Notes under the pieces: model-generated
Databases searched by the model: none
The model's input: the letters and a program-made list of their open reading frames with translations, nothing else
What the model was told of the DNA's origin: nothing
Assembly: GCF_042646425.1 (NCBI RefSeq)
Contig: NZ_JBHRTR010000054.1
Span: forward strand, 496,001 to 560,000
Direction of reading: 5' to 3'
Source of the DNA: Marinibaculum pumilum
GTDB taxonomy: Bacteria; Pseudomonadota; Alphaproteobacteria; Ferrovibrionales; Ferrovibrionaceae
Length of the DNA stretch: 64,000 bases
In this document: positions 1 to 7,383 of the stretch, in pieces
Position numbering within the stretch: the stretch's first letter is position 1
Layout: each line of letters opens with the position of its first letter
Program-made: the position numbers and the translations under genes

Positions 1-331
1 TCGCGGCGATGTAGGGTCGCGGGCTGCTCTCGATCCGACGCAGGATGGCGTGGAACGGCGCCTCCGGCACCGGCCGGTCGAGGCCGAACTGCATCCCCCG
101 CCTGCGCATCTCCGCTGCCCGTCGCGCCAGCAGGGCGACATCGTAGTGGCGGATGAAGACGCCTTCCTGCGCACCGGTCAGCACCACCACCCGGACCGAG
201 GCATCGGCTTCCGCCGCGTCGAGCGCCGCCGCGAAATCCGGCTCGACCGTGTCGTCCATCAGCCCGTCCGGCGGGTTGTCGAAGCGCAGAAGCGCCACGC
301 CCTCCTCGATCTCCAGCCCGACCTTGGTCAT
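1..331 (-). CDS. Enoyl-CoA hydratase/isomerase family protein (partial, N-terminal part)
   Basis: The first 110 residues of a crotonase-fold protein; the rest lies beyond the window start. The opening strand (VALLRFDNPP) and the VVVLTG strand followed by FIRHYDVALL match the usual N-terminal crotonase core, where the oxyanion-hole segment normally follows VVLTG. The ATG at 331 is preceded by a strong GGGAGGGA ribosome site, which fixes the start. Members hydrate or isomerise acyl-CoA thioesters in the cytoplasm, but substrate cannot be judged from this fragment. The catalytic glutamate region is not visible. Family assignment is fairly secure; function within the family is not. Confidence 0.75.
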   Translation of the reverse strand, partial: MTKVGLEIEEGVALLRFDNPPDGLMDDTVEPDFAAALDAAEADASVRVVVLTGAQEGVFIRHYDVALLARRAAEMRRRGMQFGLDRPVPEAPFHAILRRIESSPRPYIAA

Positions 332-381
332 CCATCCCTCCCCCGTTGCGGATCGCCCTTCTTCCGCTATAGGCGGGTTGC

Positions 382-391
382 NNNNNNNNNN
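382..391. other. Assembly gap (10 N)
   Basis: Run of ten N. The cold-shock gene on the minus strand reaches this gap without a stop codon, so the gap removes its last codons. A round length of ten suggests a placeholder rather than a measured size. Confidence 0.95.
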
Positions 392-603
392 CAGTCGATC
401 AGCTCGAGCCGGTCGGCGGACTGCTTGCCCGTCTTGCGGTCGGAGACGACCTCGTAGGACAGCTTCTGCCCCTCGCGCAGGTCGGACAAGCCGGCGCGCT
501 CCACGGCGCTGATATGCACGAAGGCATCCTTGCCGCCGTCATCGGGCTGGATGAAACCGAAGCCCTTCTGGGCGTTGAACCACTTCACGGTTCCCTGGGA
601 CAT
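392..603 (-). CDS. cspA: Cold-shock domain protein, CspA family (3' end lost in gap)
   Basis: Seventy residues of a small cytoplasmic single-stranded nucleic-acid-binding OB-fold protein acting as an RNA chaperone. The RNP1 motif KGFGFIQ and RNP2-like FVHIS are intact at about residues 13-19 and 28-33, followed by the typical LREGQKLSYEV and KSADRLELID strands. Length already equals a full CspA, so only the stop and perhaps a few residues fall in the N gap. The ATG at 603 has an AGAAAGGG ribosome site. An AT-rich candidate promoter at 765-800 would give a leader of about 160 nt, in keeping with the long leaders of cspA genes. Cold induction cannot be read from sequence. Confidence 0.9.
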
Positions 604-615
604 GGGAAACCCTTT

Positions 616-774
616 CTAGACAGAATATTGGCGCGCCCGCGCAGGCGCGGGTCGTCGAATTCGCATTTCTCGGGAAGAAGACAATCGGCCGAGCGCGAAT
701 CGCTCCGCGCAGAGGCGACAGACCCAACCGTCCATCGACTTGGGGAAGATGTGCCCTTCCTCGCAATAATACAA
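616..774 (-). CDS. Possible small zinc-ribbon ORF upstream of cspA
   Basis: A 52-codon frame starting at TTG (774) that I do not recognise. It encodes MYYCEEGHIF, then WVCRLCAERF, a C-x3-H plus C-x2-C arrangement typical of small zinc ribbons. Third codon positions in the first 35 codons are mostly G or C, as in neighbouring genes. It begins 13 bases after the SDR stop and ends 12 bases before the cspA ATG, so it could be a middle gene of one transcript. Against it: a rare TTG start, no clear ribosome site, and the same stretch would serve well as a cspA leader. Treat as a candidate only. Confidence 0.35.
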   Translation of the reverse strand: MYYCEEGHIFPKSMDGWVCRLCAERFALGRLSSSREMRIRRPAPARARQYSV

Positions 775-786
775 GGACGATAATTT

Positions 787-1761
787 TTATTTTTCGGCCC
801 CGGCCGCGCCGCTCCGGTGATACCCCTTCGCGCCCACCGCCCGCGCCAGCGGGCTGCGGGCCTCGCGCCCGGCCGCGAGATCGGCCAGCGCCCGCCCGAA
901 GCCGTAGTCCGGCCGCCAGCCGAGCGCCTGCTGCGTGCCACGGCTGTCATAGACCCGGTCGATCGTGGCGAACATCGTCCAGCCCAGCCGGGCGTAAAGG
1001 GTGCGGCAGCCGGGGAACAGCCGCTCCACCACCGTCATCGGGTCGCGCCGCAGTTCCGCCCGGTCGCCATGGACGAACGGCGTGGCGGCGGAGACGATGA
1101 AGCGCCCGAAGCCCAGCGCCGGCGCCCGTGCCGCGGCCGACAGATGCGCCGCCACCACGTCCGCCAGATCGGCGCGACGGTACAGCAGCTCATTGACCTG
1201 TGCGTTCGCCAGGCTGTGCGCGGCACGCACCGCCGGGTCGTCGTCTTCCTCCGGGAAGAAGCGGGAGGTGCGCAGAACGATCGCCGGCAGGCCGTGCTGG
1301 CGGGCGAACAGCTCCACCAGATGCTCCGCGGCCAGCTTCGTGGCGCCGTAGATGTTGCGCGGCACCGGTACCACATCCTCGTCGATCCAGGCCGCCGGCG
1401 CGCCGGACGGCGGGGACAGCGCGCTGCCGAAGGCGCTGGTCGTGGAGGTAAAGACGAAGCGCCGCACACCGGCCGCCACAGCCGCCTCCAGCAGCGCCAG
1501 GGTGCCGGTGACATTGGTGTCGACGAAGGCCTGCCGGTCATGGCTGGCGACATGGGGCTTGTGCAGGGTCGCGGCATGGAAGACGGTCGCCACGCCCCGC
1601 AGAATGTCGGCCAGAAGGGCGCGGTCGCCGATCGAACCCACCCGGTCGGTGAACGGCCCGGGCAGCAGGTCGATGCCCAGCGCCGCCTGCCCGCCGGCGC
1701 GGAAGGTCCGCATCAGACCTTCGCCCAGATGGCCGGAACTGCCGGTGACGAGGATGGTCAT
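787..1761 (-). CDS. NAD(P)-dependent epimerase/dehydratase family protein (extended SDR)
   Basis: A 324-residue extended short-chain dehydrogenase/reductase. The Rossmann glycine motif TGSSGHLG lies at residues 6-13, an acidic residue after the second strand (GIDLLPG) suggests NAD preference, and the YGATK active-site Tyr-Lys pair lies near residue 139. The VFTSTTSAFG strand carries the catalytic Ser/Thr. Such enzymes act on nucleotide sugars or similar carbonyl substrates; no substrate is inferable. It stands alone between tRNA-Leu and the cspA region on the same strand. The ATG at 1761 begins directly with the first Rossmann strand, which supports the start. Confidence 0.8.
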   Translation of the reverse strand: MTILVTGSSGHLGEGLMRTFRAGGQAALGIDLLPGPFTDRVGSIGDRALLADILRGVATVFHAATLHKPHVASHDRQAFVDTNVTGTLALLEAAVAAGVRRFVFTSTTSAFGSALSPPSGAPAAWIDEDVVPVPRNIYGATKLAAEHLVELFARQHGLPAIVLRTSRFFPEEDDDPAVRAAHSLANAQVNELLYRRADLADVVAAHLSAAARAPALGFGRFIVSAATPFVHGDRAELRRDPMTVVERLFPGCRTLYARLGWTMFATIDRVYDSRGTQQALGWRPDYGFGRALADLAAGREARSPLARAVGAKGYHRSGAAGAEK

Positions 1762-1790
1762 GGCAGCACCGCTGCGACAGATCTGGGTGG

Positions 1791-1877
1791 TGGTGCGGGC
1801 GGTCGGAGTCGAACCGACACTCTGTCACCAGAACCGGATTTTGAGTCCGGCGCGTCTACCAATTCCGCCACGCCCGC
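1791..1877 (-). tRNA. tRNA-Leu (anticodon CAA)
   Basis: The minus strand folds as an 87-nt leucine tRNA. The acceptor GCGGGCG (1871-1877) pairs with CGCCCGC (1795-1801). The A residue in the D loop and GGTAGACGC D-arm are typical. The anticodon stem CCGGA/TCCGG encloses the loop CTCAAAA with anticodon CAA. A long variable arm and the T-arm GGTTCGACTCC follow. The 3' ACCA is encoded at 1791-1794. It reads UUG codons. No repeat or integrase was seen beside it. Confidence 0.95.
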
Positions 1878-1964
1878 GCAGGTGCCGGCCAGGGACCGGA
1901 GCCCGGATCTTCTGCCATGACGGCGCCGGCCAAGTCCAGTGTTCAGCCGGTCAGCTCAAGGGGG

Positions 1965-3347
1965 TCAGCGGCTCGCGGCGCGCATCAGCGCGGGCGTGGT
2001 GGCCAGGATGGTCAGCCCGTAGGCCGCCATGCCCGCGCCGATGCTCAGGAACAGCCAGGTCAGGCTGCCGGTCAGGGCGAGCGCCAGCCAGCCGCCCCCG
2101 GCCACCGCGGCCAGGCGCAGGAAGCCCGCCAGCAGCGGCCAGCCCAGCCGGCCCGCGCCCTGGCAGGCGAAGTAGAGGGCGAAGCCCAGGCCGAACAGGC
2201 CATAAAACGGCCCGACATTGCGCATATAGGCGGCACCGGCGGCGAGCATGTCGGGATCGTCGCTGAACAGCCGCAGCCAGGCCTCCGGCCAGGTCGCGGC
2301 GGCCAGGCCAACCGCCTCGGCGACCAGGCAGGCGGCGAGCCCGCCGGCCAGCGCGATGCGCAGCGCCCGCCGCCCCTGGCCGGCGCCGATATTCATGCCG
2401 ACCATCGCCACCAGGGTGCCGCCAATGCCGAAGACCAGCGGAATCAGCAGATATTCCAGTCGCGCCGCAATGCCGTATCCGGCGACCGCGGCCGCGCCGA
2501 AGCTGCCACCGACCAGGGCCGTTGCGGCCACGACGGTCAGGTTGGTCTGCACCGAGGAAACCGATGCCAGCAGGCCGACCCGCAGGATCTGCGCGAGCAG
2601 GCGGCGCTGCAGGCGGACCGGCTGCAGGCGCGCCGGGTTGCGGCCGCTCAGCAGGTACCAGCCCAGGACCGCGGCGCAGCCCAGGAAGTAGAGCAGCATC
2701 GCCGCGCCGGCGCCGGCCGGTCCGAAGCCCGGCAGGGGGCCCAGGCCGAAGATCAGCAATGGCGAGACCGGCACCAGCAGCAGCGCGCCGCCGCAGACCA
2801 CGAGCGCCGGCACCAGCATATTGCCGGTGCCGCGGATCACCGAGGCCAGGCCGTTCATCAGCCAGAGCAGCACGATGCCGCCGAACACCATGTCGGAATA
2901 GGCGAGTGCCGCCTGCAGCCCGGCCCCCTGCGCACCCAGCGCGGCATAGATCGCCGGGCCGAAGCCCAGCATCACCGCACCGAAGGCCGCGCCCATCGCC
3001 AGGCTGACCAGCAGCGCATGCAGGACCAGCGCGTCCGCGTCCGCCTGCCGCCCGGCGCCGAGCGCGCGGGCGATGGCGGAGGTGATGCCGCCGCCCATCG
3101 CGCCCGCGGACATCATCTGCATCAGCATCACAAGGGGGAAGACGACCGCCATCCCGGCCAGCGCGTCGGTGCCCAGATGCGACAGCCACCAGGCTTCCAC
3201 CAGCCCGGCCGCCGCCTGCGCCATCAGCATCAGGCTGTTCGGCCAGGCGATGCGCAACAGGGTCGGCAGGATCGGGCCCTGCAGAAAGAGATCGCGGCGG
3301 GACGGCGCGGCAGCCGGAACCGTTGCGGCGGTGTCGATGGACGCCAT
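1965..3347 (-). CDS. MATE-family multidrug efflux transporter
   Basis: A 460-residue protein with about twelve hydrophobic helices in two related halves, the length usual for MATE (NorM/DinF) exporters, which extrude cationic drugs or metabolites using Na+ or H+. The first helix region (PTLLRIAWPNSLMLM) and the internal repeat around MNTSMT-like loops and GGTLVAMVGMNIGAG fit the family. The ATG at 3347 has a GGGGAACGGG ribosome site; a TTG at 3362 is an alternative. It is transcribed away from an HxlR-type regulator across 114 bases that contain a perfect inverted repeat, so control by that regulator is likely. Substrate unknown. Confidence 0.88.
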   Translation of the reverse strand: MASIDTAATVPAAAPSRRDLFLQGPILPTLLRIAWPNSLMLMAQAAAGLVEAWWLSHLGTDALAGMAVVFPLVMLMQMMSAGAMGGGITSAIARALGAGRQADADALVLHALLVSLAMGAAFGAVMLGFGPAIYAALGAQGAGLQAALAYSDMVFGGIVLLWLMNGLASVIRGTGNMLVPALVVCGGALLLVPVSPLLIFGLGPLPGFGPAGAGAAMLLYFLGCAAVLGWYLLSGRNPARLQPVRLQRRLLAQILRVGLLASVSSVQTNLTVVAATALVGGSFGAAAVAGYGIAARLEYLLIPLVFGIGGTLVAMVGMNIGAGQGRRALRIALAGGLAACLVAEAVGLAAATWPEAWLRLFSDDPDMLAAGAAYMRNVGPFYGLFGLGFALYFACQGAGRLGWPLLAGFLRLAAVAGGGWLALALTGSLTWLFLSIGAGMAAYGLTILATTPALMRAASR

Positions 3348-3380
3348 CCCGTTCCCCGTCAAAATCCCGATTTTCTCAAG

Positions 3381-3395
3381 GTTTCAATTTGAAAC
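3381..3395. promoter_or_regulatory. Perfect inverted repeat, candidate HxlR operator
   Basis: GTTTCAA-T-TTGAAAC, a 7-bp perfect dyad with a one-base centre, in the AT-rich spacer between the divergent MATE and HxlR genes. HxlR-type winged-helix dimers bind short AT-rich dyads, so this is the best candidate operator. Position relative to either transcript start is not known. Confidence 0.55.
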
Positions 3396-3461
3396 TCTGA
3401 CAGAAGGGACCACGTTTGGTTTAATGATGCAACTGTTTTGGAATCGGTCCGGGACCGGGAC

Positions 3462-3926
3462 ATGAAACGCACAAGCTTCGGCACCGCCCGCTGCCCGGTG
3501 GCACGCGCGCTGGACGCGATCGGCGACTGGTGGACCCTGCTGATCGTGCGCGAGGCGCTGCGCGGCGCGCGACGCTTCGGCGAGTTCGAGCAGCGGCTGG
3601 GCCTGGCGAAGAACATCCTCGCCGCCCGGCTGCGCAAGATGGTGGCGGACGGCATCCTGGAACGCCGCCCGGCGCCGGAGCGCGCGGACCGCAGCGAGTA
3701 CCACCTGACGGAGAAGGGGCGCCGTCTGCAGGTCGTGCTGCTGTCGCTGCGGCAATGGGGCGAGGACCATCTCTACGCCCCGGGCGAGGAGATTACCCTG
3801 ATGGTCGACGAAGAGGCCGGCGCGCCGCTGCGCCGGCTGCGGGTGCAGGCCGAGGATGGCCGCCTCCTCGGCCCCGGCGAGGTCCGGTTGCGGTCAGGCC
3901 GCACCGCCACCCCGGACGGCAACTGA
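3462..3926 (+). CDS. HxlR-family winged-helix transcriptional regulator
   Basis: A 154-residue protein with the HxlR signature: CPVARALDAIGDWWTLLIVREAL at the N terminus (Cys11, then the conserved G-x-W-W), a recognition region FGEFEQRLGLAKNILAARL and the wing with RSEYHLTEKGR. Cys11 lies where redox-sensing members such as HypR carry a reactive cysteine. The C-terminal tail of about 40 residues is longer than in minimal members. The ATG at 3462 follows GGGACCGGGA and matches family starts; a longer frame from 3438 is less likely. Divergent from a MATE exporter, so a role as its local regulator is inferred. Confidence 0.88.
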   Translation: MKRTSFGTARCPVARALDAIGDWWTLLIVREALRGARRFGEFEQRLGLAKNILAARLRKMVADGILERRPAPERADRSEYHLTEKGRRLQVVLLSLRQWGEDHLYAPGEEITLMVDEEAGAPLRRLRVQAEDGRLLGPGEVRLRSGRTATPDGN

Positions 3927-3935
3927 GCGGCCCCC

Positions 3936-5039
3936 TTACCGCGGCGGCAGCAGCCGCATCTCCCGGGCCTCCGCGATCAGCTGCCGGAACATCACCTCGG
4001 TGTCGATGCAGCCGGCGAAGCCCGCCTGGCGCAGCTTGATCGTGCTCACCAGGACCGGCGGCGGCGGCCGGGTGGCGCCATGGGCGAGGCAGAAGTCCGC
4101 ATAGTGGTGGGATTCGCCCATCATGGCGGCGAGGTCGCGGTGGCGCAGGTCGTTCCTGTCCGCGATCTGCGCCCAGACCTCGGCCCGCGCCGGCAGGTAG
4201 CCGGCCAGGGACGTCGGTTGCGGTTCGCCGGCTTCCATGCCGAAGGCATCGGCGATGGAGGGCCAGACATTGGGCCAGGCGAAGACGTCCCCGTTGGTGA
4301 CGTTGAAGCACTCGCCCGCCGCCGCCGGCGCCTCCGCCGCCCAGGCGATGACCTGCGCCAGCAGGCGGGCATCCACCGCTTCCGACAGGTAGCCGGGGCC
4401 GCCCGGATAGGCGAAGGGCAGCCCCTCCGCCCGCCGGATCGCGGCATAGGCGCCCAGCACCGGGATCAGGTTCATCGCCACGCCCGCCGCCTCGCCGAAG
4501 ACGATCTGCGGCCGCAGCACCGTCATGGCGAAGCCGCGGGCCGCGGCCTGCGCGCGCAGCCAGTCCTCCTGCAGCCAGTAGAAATTGTCGTGGGCATCGC
4601 GGGGCCAGCTCTCCCGCGCCGGCACCGGGATGCGGTGGATATGCACGCCATAGGCCTTCGTCCCCTGCAGCAGGGTGGCATGGCGCAGCGCACCGCCGGC
4701 GATCAGCGGCCCGGCCAGGTTGCGCAGCATCGCCAGGTTGCGCTCCATCTGCGCCGCCTCCCGCCAGCCGGCGACCAGGCCCGGCTGCTCGAACAGGGCG
4801 GCATAGACCAGGTGGCTCACCGGCGGCAGGTCGGCCAGGGCCGCGGCGCAGGCCGCCGCATCGTCGAGGTCGACCGACAGCTGCCGCACCCGGCCGGTGC
4901 CGGCATGGCCGGCCGGCCGCCGCGACAGCGCGATCACGTCCCAATCGCCCAGCGCCTCGAAATGGCGCACCGCCGCCTGTCCCACGGTGCCGGACGCGCC
5001 GGCGATCAGGACCCGTTTCCGCGCCGTGTCGGATGTCAT
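3936..5039 (-). CDS. PRISE-like short-chain dehydrogenase/reductase
   Basis: A 367-residue atypical SDR. The Rossmann motif GASGTVGQ is at residues 13-20, followed by ALSRRP, where the double Arg suggests NADPH. The FYWLQEDWLRA segment carries the displaced catalytic Tyr typical of progesterone 5-beta-reductase/iridoid-synthase-like (PRISE) enzymes, and TVLRPQIVFG and CFNVTNGDVFAWPN follow as in that group. PRISE enzymes reduce enones, but bacterial substrates are mostly unknown. The ATG at 5039 is chosen because it precedes the Rossmann strand closely; the upstream open frame is non-coding in character. Divergent from the liv-type operon, so it may act on the same compound. Confidence 0.8.
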   Translation of the reverse strand: MTSDTARKRVLIAGASGTVGQAAVRHFEALGDWDVIALSRRPAGHAGTGRVRQLSVDLDDAAACAAALADLPPVSHLVYAALFEQPGLVAGWREAAQMERNLAMLRNLAGPLIAGGALRHATLLQGTKAYGVHIHRIPVPARESWPRDAHDNFYWLQEDWLRAQAAARGFAMTVLRPQIVFGEAAGVAMNLIPVLGAYAAIRRAEGLPFAYPGGPGYLSEAVDARLLAQVIAWAAEAPAAAGECFNVTNGDVFAWPNVWPSIADAFGMEAGEPQPTSLAGYLPARAEVWAQIADRNDLRHRDLAAMMGESHHYADFCLAHGATRPPPPVLVSTIKLRQAGFAGCIDTEVMFRQLIAEAREMRLLPPR

Positions 5040-5123
5040 GCGCTGCCTCCCATCAATGCCTCCCCCCCCGTGCCCGCGAAGCGGTTGGAGCCGGGGCGAG
5101 AACATGCCACGATGCCGCCGGCT

Positions 5124-5192
5124 GGTGCCAAACGGATGTTCAAACCATCCGCTTTCCCGGTGCCAACGACCACACAAGGGGCGCGAAGCCCC
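5124..5192. promoter_or_regulatory. Control region between the PRISE SDR and the liv-type operon
   Basis: Holds two direct GGTGCCAA copies (5124-5131 and 5159-5166), 35 bases apart, flanking a perfect inverted repeat CGGATG-7nt-CATCCG (5133-5151). A small hairpin GGGGC-gcgaa-GCCCC follows at 5178-5192, 22 bases before the livJ-type ATG. The arrangement resembles an operator in a divergent promoter, but no regulator gene is adjacent, so the binding protein is unknown. Confidence 0.45.
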
Positions 5193-5214
5193 GGCAATAG
5201 GGTAGGAGGACGCG

Positions 5215-6387
5215 ATGCGAAGGGCTTTTGGCCGCAGGACATTCCTTTGGGCGGCCGCCGGCGCGCTCGCCGTGGCGGGCCTGACCCAGGCGGGCCCCGC
5301 CGCCGCACAGGATGCCAAGGACCCCGAGGTCTACAGGATCGGCGCGATCCTGGCGATGAGCGGCAAGGCCGACTGGTACGGCAAGGTGATGAGCCAGGCG
5401 ATCCAGCAGGCCGTCGACGAGATCAATGCCAAGGGCGGCATCGATGGCGTGAAGCTGGAGGCGATCATCGAGGACCACAAGTCCGGCGTCGCCAAGGAAG
5501 GCGTCGCGGCGATGAACCGGCTGATCAACCTGAACGACGTGCAGGCGGTGCTGACCTCCTTCTCGCCGCCGACCCTGGCGATCTCCCCCATCGCGGACGA
5601 GAAGGGGATCCTGCTGCTGAACGGCGGCGGCGTCTCCACCGCGCTGATCGGCGCCTCGAAATACCTGTTCCACAACCGCTCGCTGGCCTCGGACCTGGGC
5701 CAGGCGGCCGCCCAGCGGGCGCAGGAGCTGGGCCTGAAGAAGATGGCGCAGCTGGCCTGGAAGACCGACGCGGGCGAAAGCGTGATCGCCACCGTCGACC
5801 CGTTCTGGAAGAAGGCCGGCGGCGAGGTGGTCGCCACCGAGTTCATGGAGGTCGGCGCCCCCAACATCGACACCCAGGTGGCGAAGATCCGCGCCTCCGG
5901 CCCCGACTGGGTCGGCCTGTGGCTGTTCAGCCCCGACCCGGGCCTGGCGCTGAAAAAGATCCGCGAGTTCGGCATGGACGTGCCGGTGATCGGCATCGAG
6001 TACAATGCCGACATCCAGAAGGTCGGCGGCAAGTATACCGACGGCTACGAATATACCTCCGATTATTTCGCGCCGACCGAGGCCTGGGCGGAGCAGTTCG
6101 CCAAGGACTATGAGGCGCGCCATGGCGAGGCGCCGGAATTCTATGCCGCCAACTACTACGAAGGCGTCTATGTGATCGCGGAGGCGATCCGCCGCGCCAA
6201 GGCGAAGGGCGGCGATTACTGGGACGGCGCGAAGCTGGCGGAGGCGATCCGCGAGAATCCCAGCTTCGACAGCGTCTATGGCGGCCAGATGGTCTACCAG
6301 GACAATGGCGTGGCGAAGAAGAAGGTCGCGCTGTTCGAGGTCAAGGACGGCCAGAGCAGCTTCGTCAAGTATATCGCGCTCGACTGA
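5215..6387 (+). CDS. ABC transporter substrate-binding protein, branched-chain amino acid (LivJ) type
   Basis: A 390-residue periplasmic binding protein (peripla_BP_6 fold). Residues 1-32 form a signal peptide with twin Arg (GRRTFLWA) and an AxA-type end (GPAAAQ), so Tat export is possible. The mature part starts with YRIGAILAMSGKADWYG, the canonical first strand and ligand loop. Length is normal. The ATG follows GGTAGGAGGACGCG. It heads the operon with permeases and ATPases downstream. LivJ-type proteins bind amino acids but also aromatic acids, amides and other organic acids. The enzymes at the operon end suggest a non-amino-acid ligand here. Confidence 0.88.
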   Translation: MRRAFGRRTFLWAAAGALAVAGLTQAGPAAAQDAKDPEVYRIGAILAMSGKADWYGKVMSQAIQQAVDEINAKGGIDGVKLEAIIEDHKSGVAKEGVAAMNRLINLNDVQAVLTSFSPPTLAISPIADEKGILLLNGGGVSTALIGASKYLFHNRSLASDLGQAAAQRAQELGLKKMAQLAWKTDAGESVIATVDPFWKKAGGEVVATEFMEVGAPNIDTQVAKIRASGPDWVGLWLFSPDPGLALKKIREFGMDVPVIGIEYNADIQKVGGKYTDGYEYTSDYFAPTEAWAEQFAKDYEARHGEAPEFYAANYYEGVYVIAEAIRRAKAKGGDYWDGAKLAEAIRENPSFDSVYGGQMVYQDNGVAKKKVALFEVKDGQSSFVKYIALD

Positions 6388-6439
6388 GCCTGACGGCCGC
6401 GCGCCCGCTGCCCCGGCGACCGCCGGCAGCGGCGCGCGG

Positions 6440-6530
6440 NNNNNNNNNNNNNNNNNNNNNNNNNNNNNNNNNNNNNNNNNNNNNNNNNNNNNNNNNNNNN
6501 NNNNNNNNNNNNNNNNNNNNNNNNNNNNNN
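6440..6530. other. Assembly gap (91 N)
   Basis: Run of 91 N just after the binding-protein gene. It contains the missing start and first residues of the LivH-type permease. Confidence 0.95.
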
Positions 6531-7368
6531 GGTGATCAACGGCAGCCATTATGCGCTGCTGGGGATCGGCTTCGGCCTGATCTTCGCCACCACCCGCCTG
6601 GTGCATTTCGCCTATGGCCCGATCTTCACCTTCGCCGCCTATATCGGCTGGGCGGTGGCCGGCGGCCTGGGCCTGCCGGTCTGGCTGGGCCTGCTGGCCG
6701 CCATCGCCGGCGCCGTCGTGCTGGGCCTGGGCAGCTACCTGCTGGTCTACCGCCCGCTGGAGGTGCGCAACGCGCCGCTGCTGGTGCCGCTGATCGCGTC
6801 GCTCGGCATGTACATCGTGCTGGAGAACCTGGTCGGCATCCTGTTCGGCTCCGGCGTGCGGGTGGTCGAGGACCTGGACTACGGCATCCACTTCGTCGGC
6901 CCGGCCTTCTTCACCACAATCCATGTCTGGCAGGTCGCCAGCTTCGTGATCATCGGCCTGGCCCTGGCCGCCTTCCTGCGCTGGACCCGCTATGGCAAGG
7001 CGATCCTGGCGATGACCGACGATCCCGACATGGCGCGGATCATCGGCATCGACACGGTGAAGATCACCCTGCTGGTCTTCGCCCTCGGCTCCGCGATCTC
7101 GGCGGTTCCGGCGGTGCTGATCCTGCTGAAGGACGGCGCCAGCACGCATATGGGCTTCGCCGCCGTGTTCATGGCCTTCGTCGCGGTGATCGTCGGCGGC
7201 GTCGGCTCGCTGAAGGGGGCGGCCGCCGGCGGCTTCCTGCTGGGCCTGGTGCAGAGCCTGGGGCTCTGGCAGATCCCCACCGAATGGCAGGCCTCGATCG
7301 CCTTCGTGATCCTGTTCGCCATGATCATGCTGCGCCCGGAAGGGCTGTTCGGCGTGCGCTGGCGCTGA
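6531..7368 (+). CDS. Branched-chain amino acid-type ABC permease LivH (5' end in gap)
   Basis: A 278-residue remainder of an inner-membrane permease with about eight hydrophobic helices. The segment NGSHYALLGIGFGLIF followed by LVHFAYGPIF is the conserved LivH N-terminal region, normally preceded by about 10-15 residues that fall in the N run. The EAA-like loop around GKAILAMTDDPDMARIIGID contacts the ATPase. The C terminus RPEGLFGVRWR is typical. It pairs with the LivM domain of the next gene, which starts 15 bases later. Confidence 0.88.
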
Positions 7369-7383
7369 GGACGGGGGCAGCGG

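Noticed and set aside
1791..1877. tRNA-Leu as an integration site
   Set aside because: No integrase, no duplicated tRNA 3' end and no composition change next to it.
3936..5318. Longer 460-codon start for the PRISE-like reductase
   Set aside because: The extra 93 codons overlap the start of the divergent livJ-type gene and have no family match; ATG 5039 precedes the Rossmann strand.
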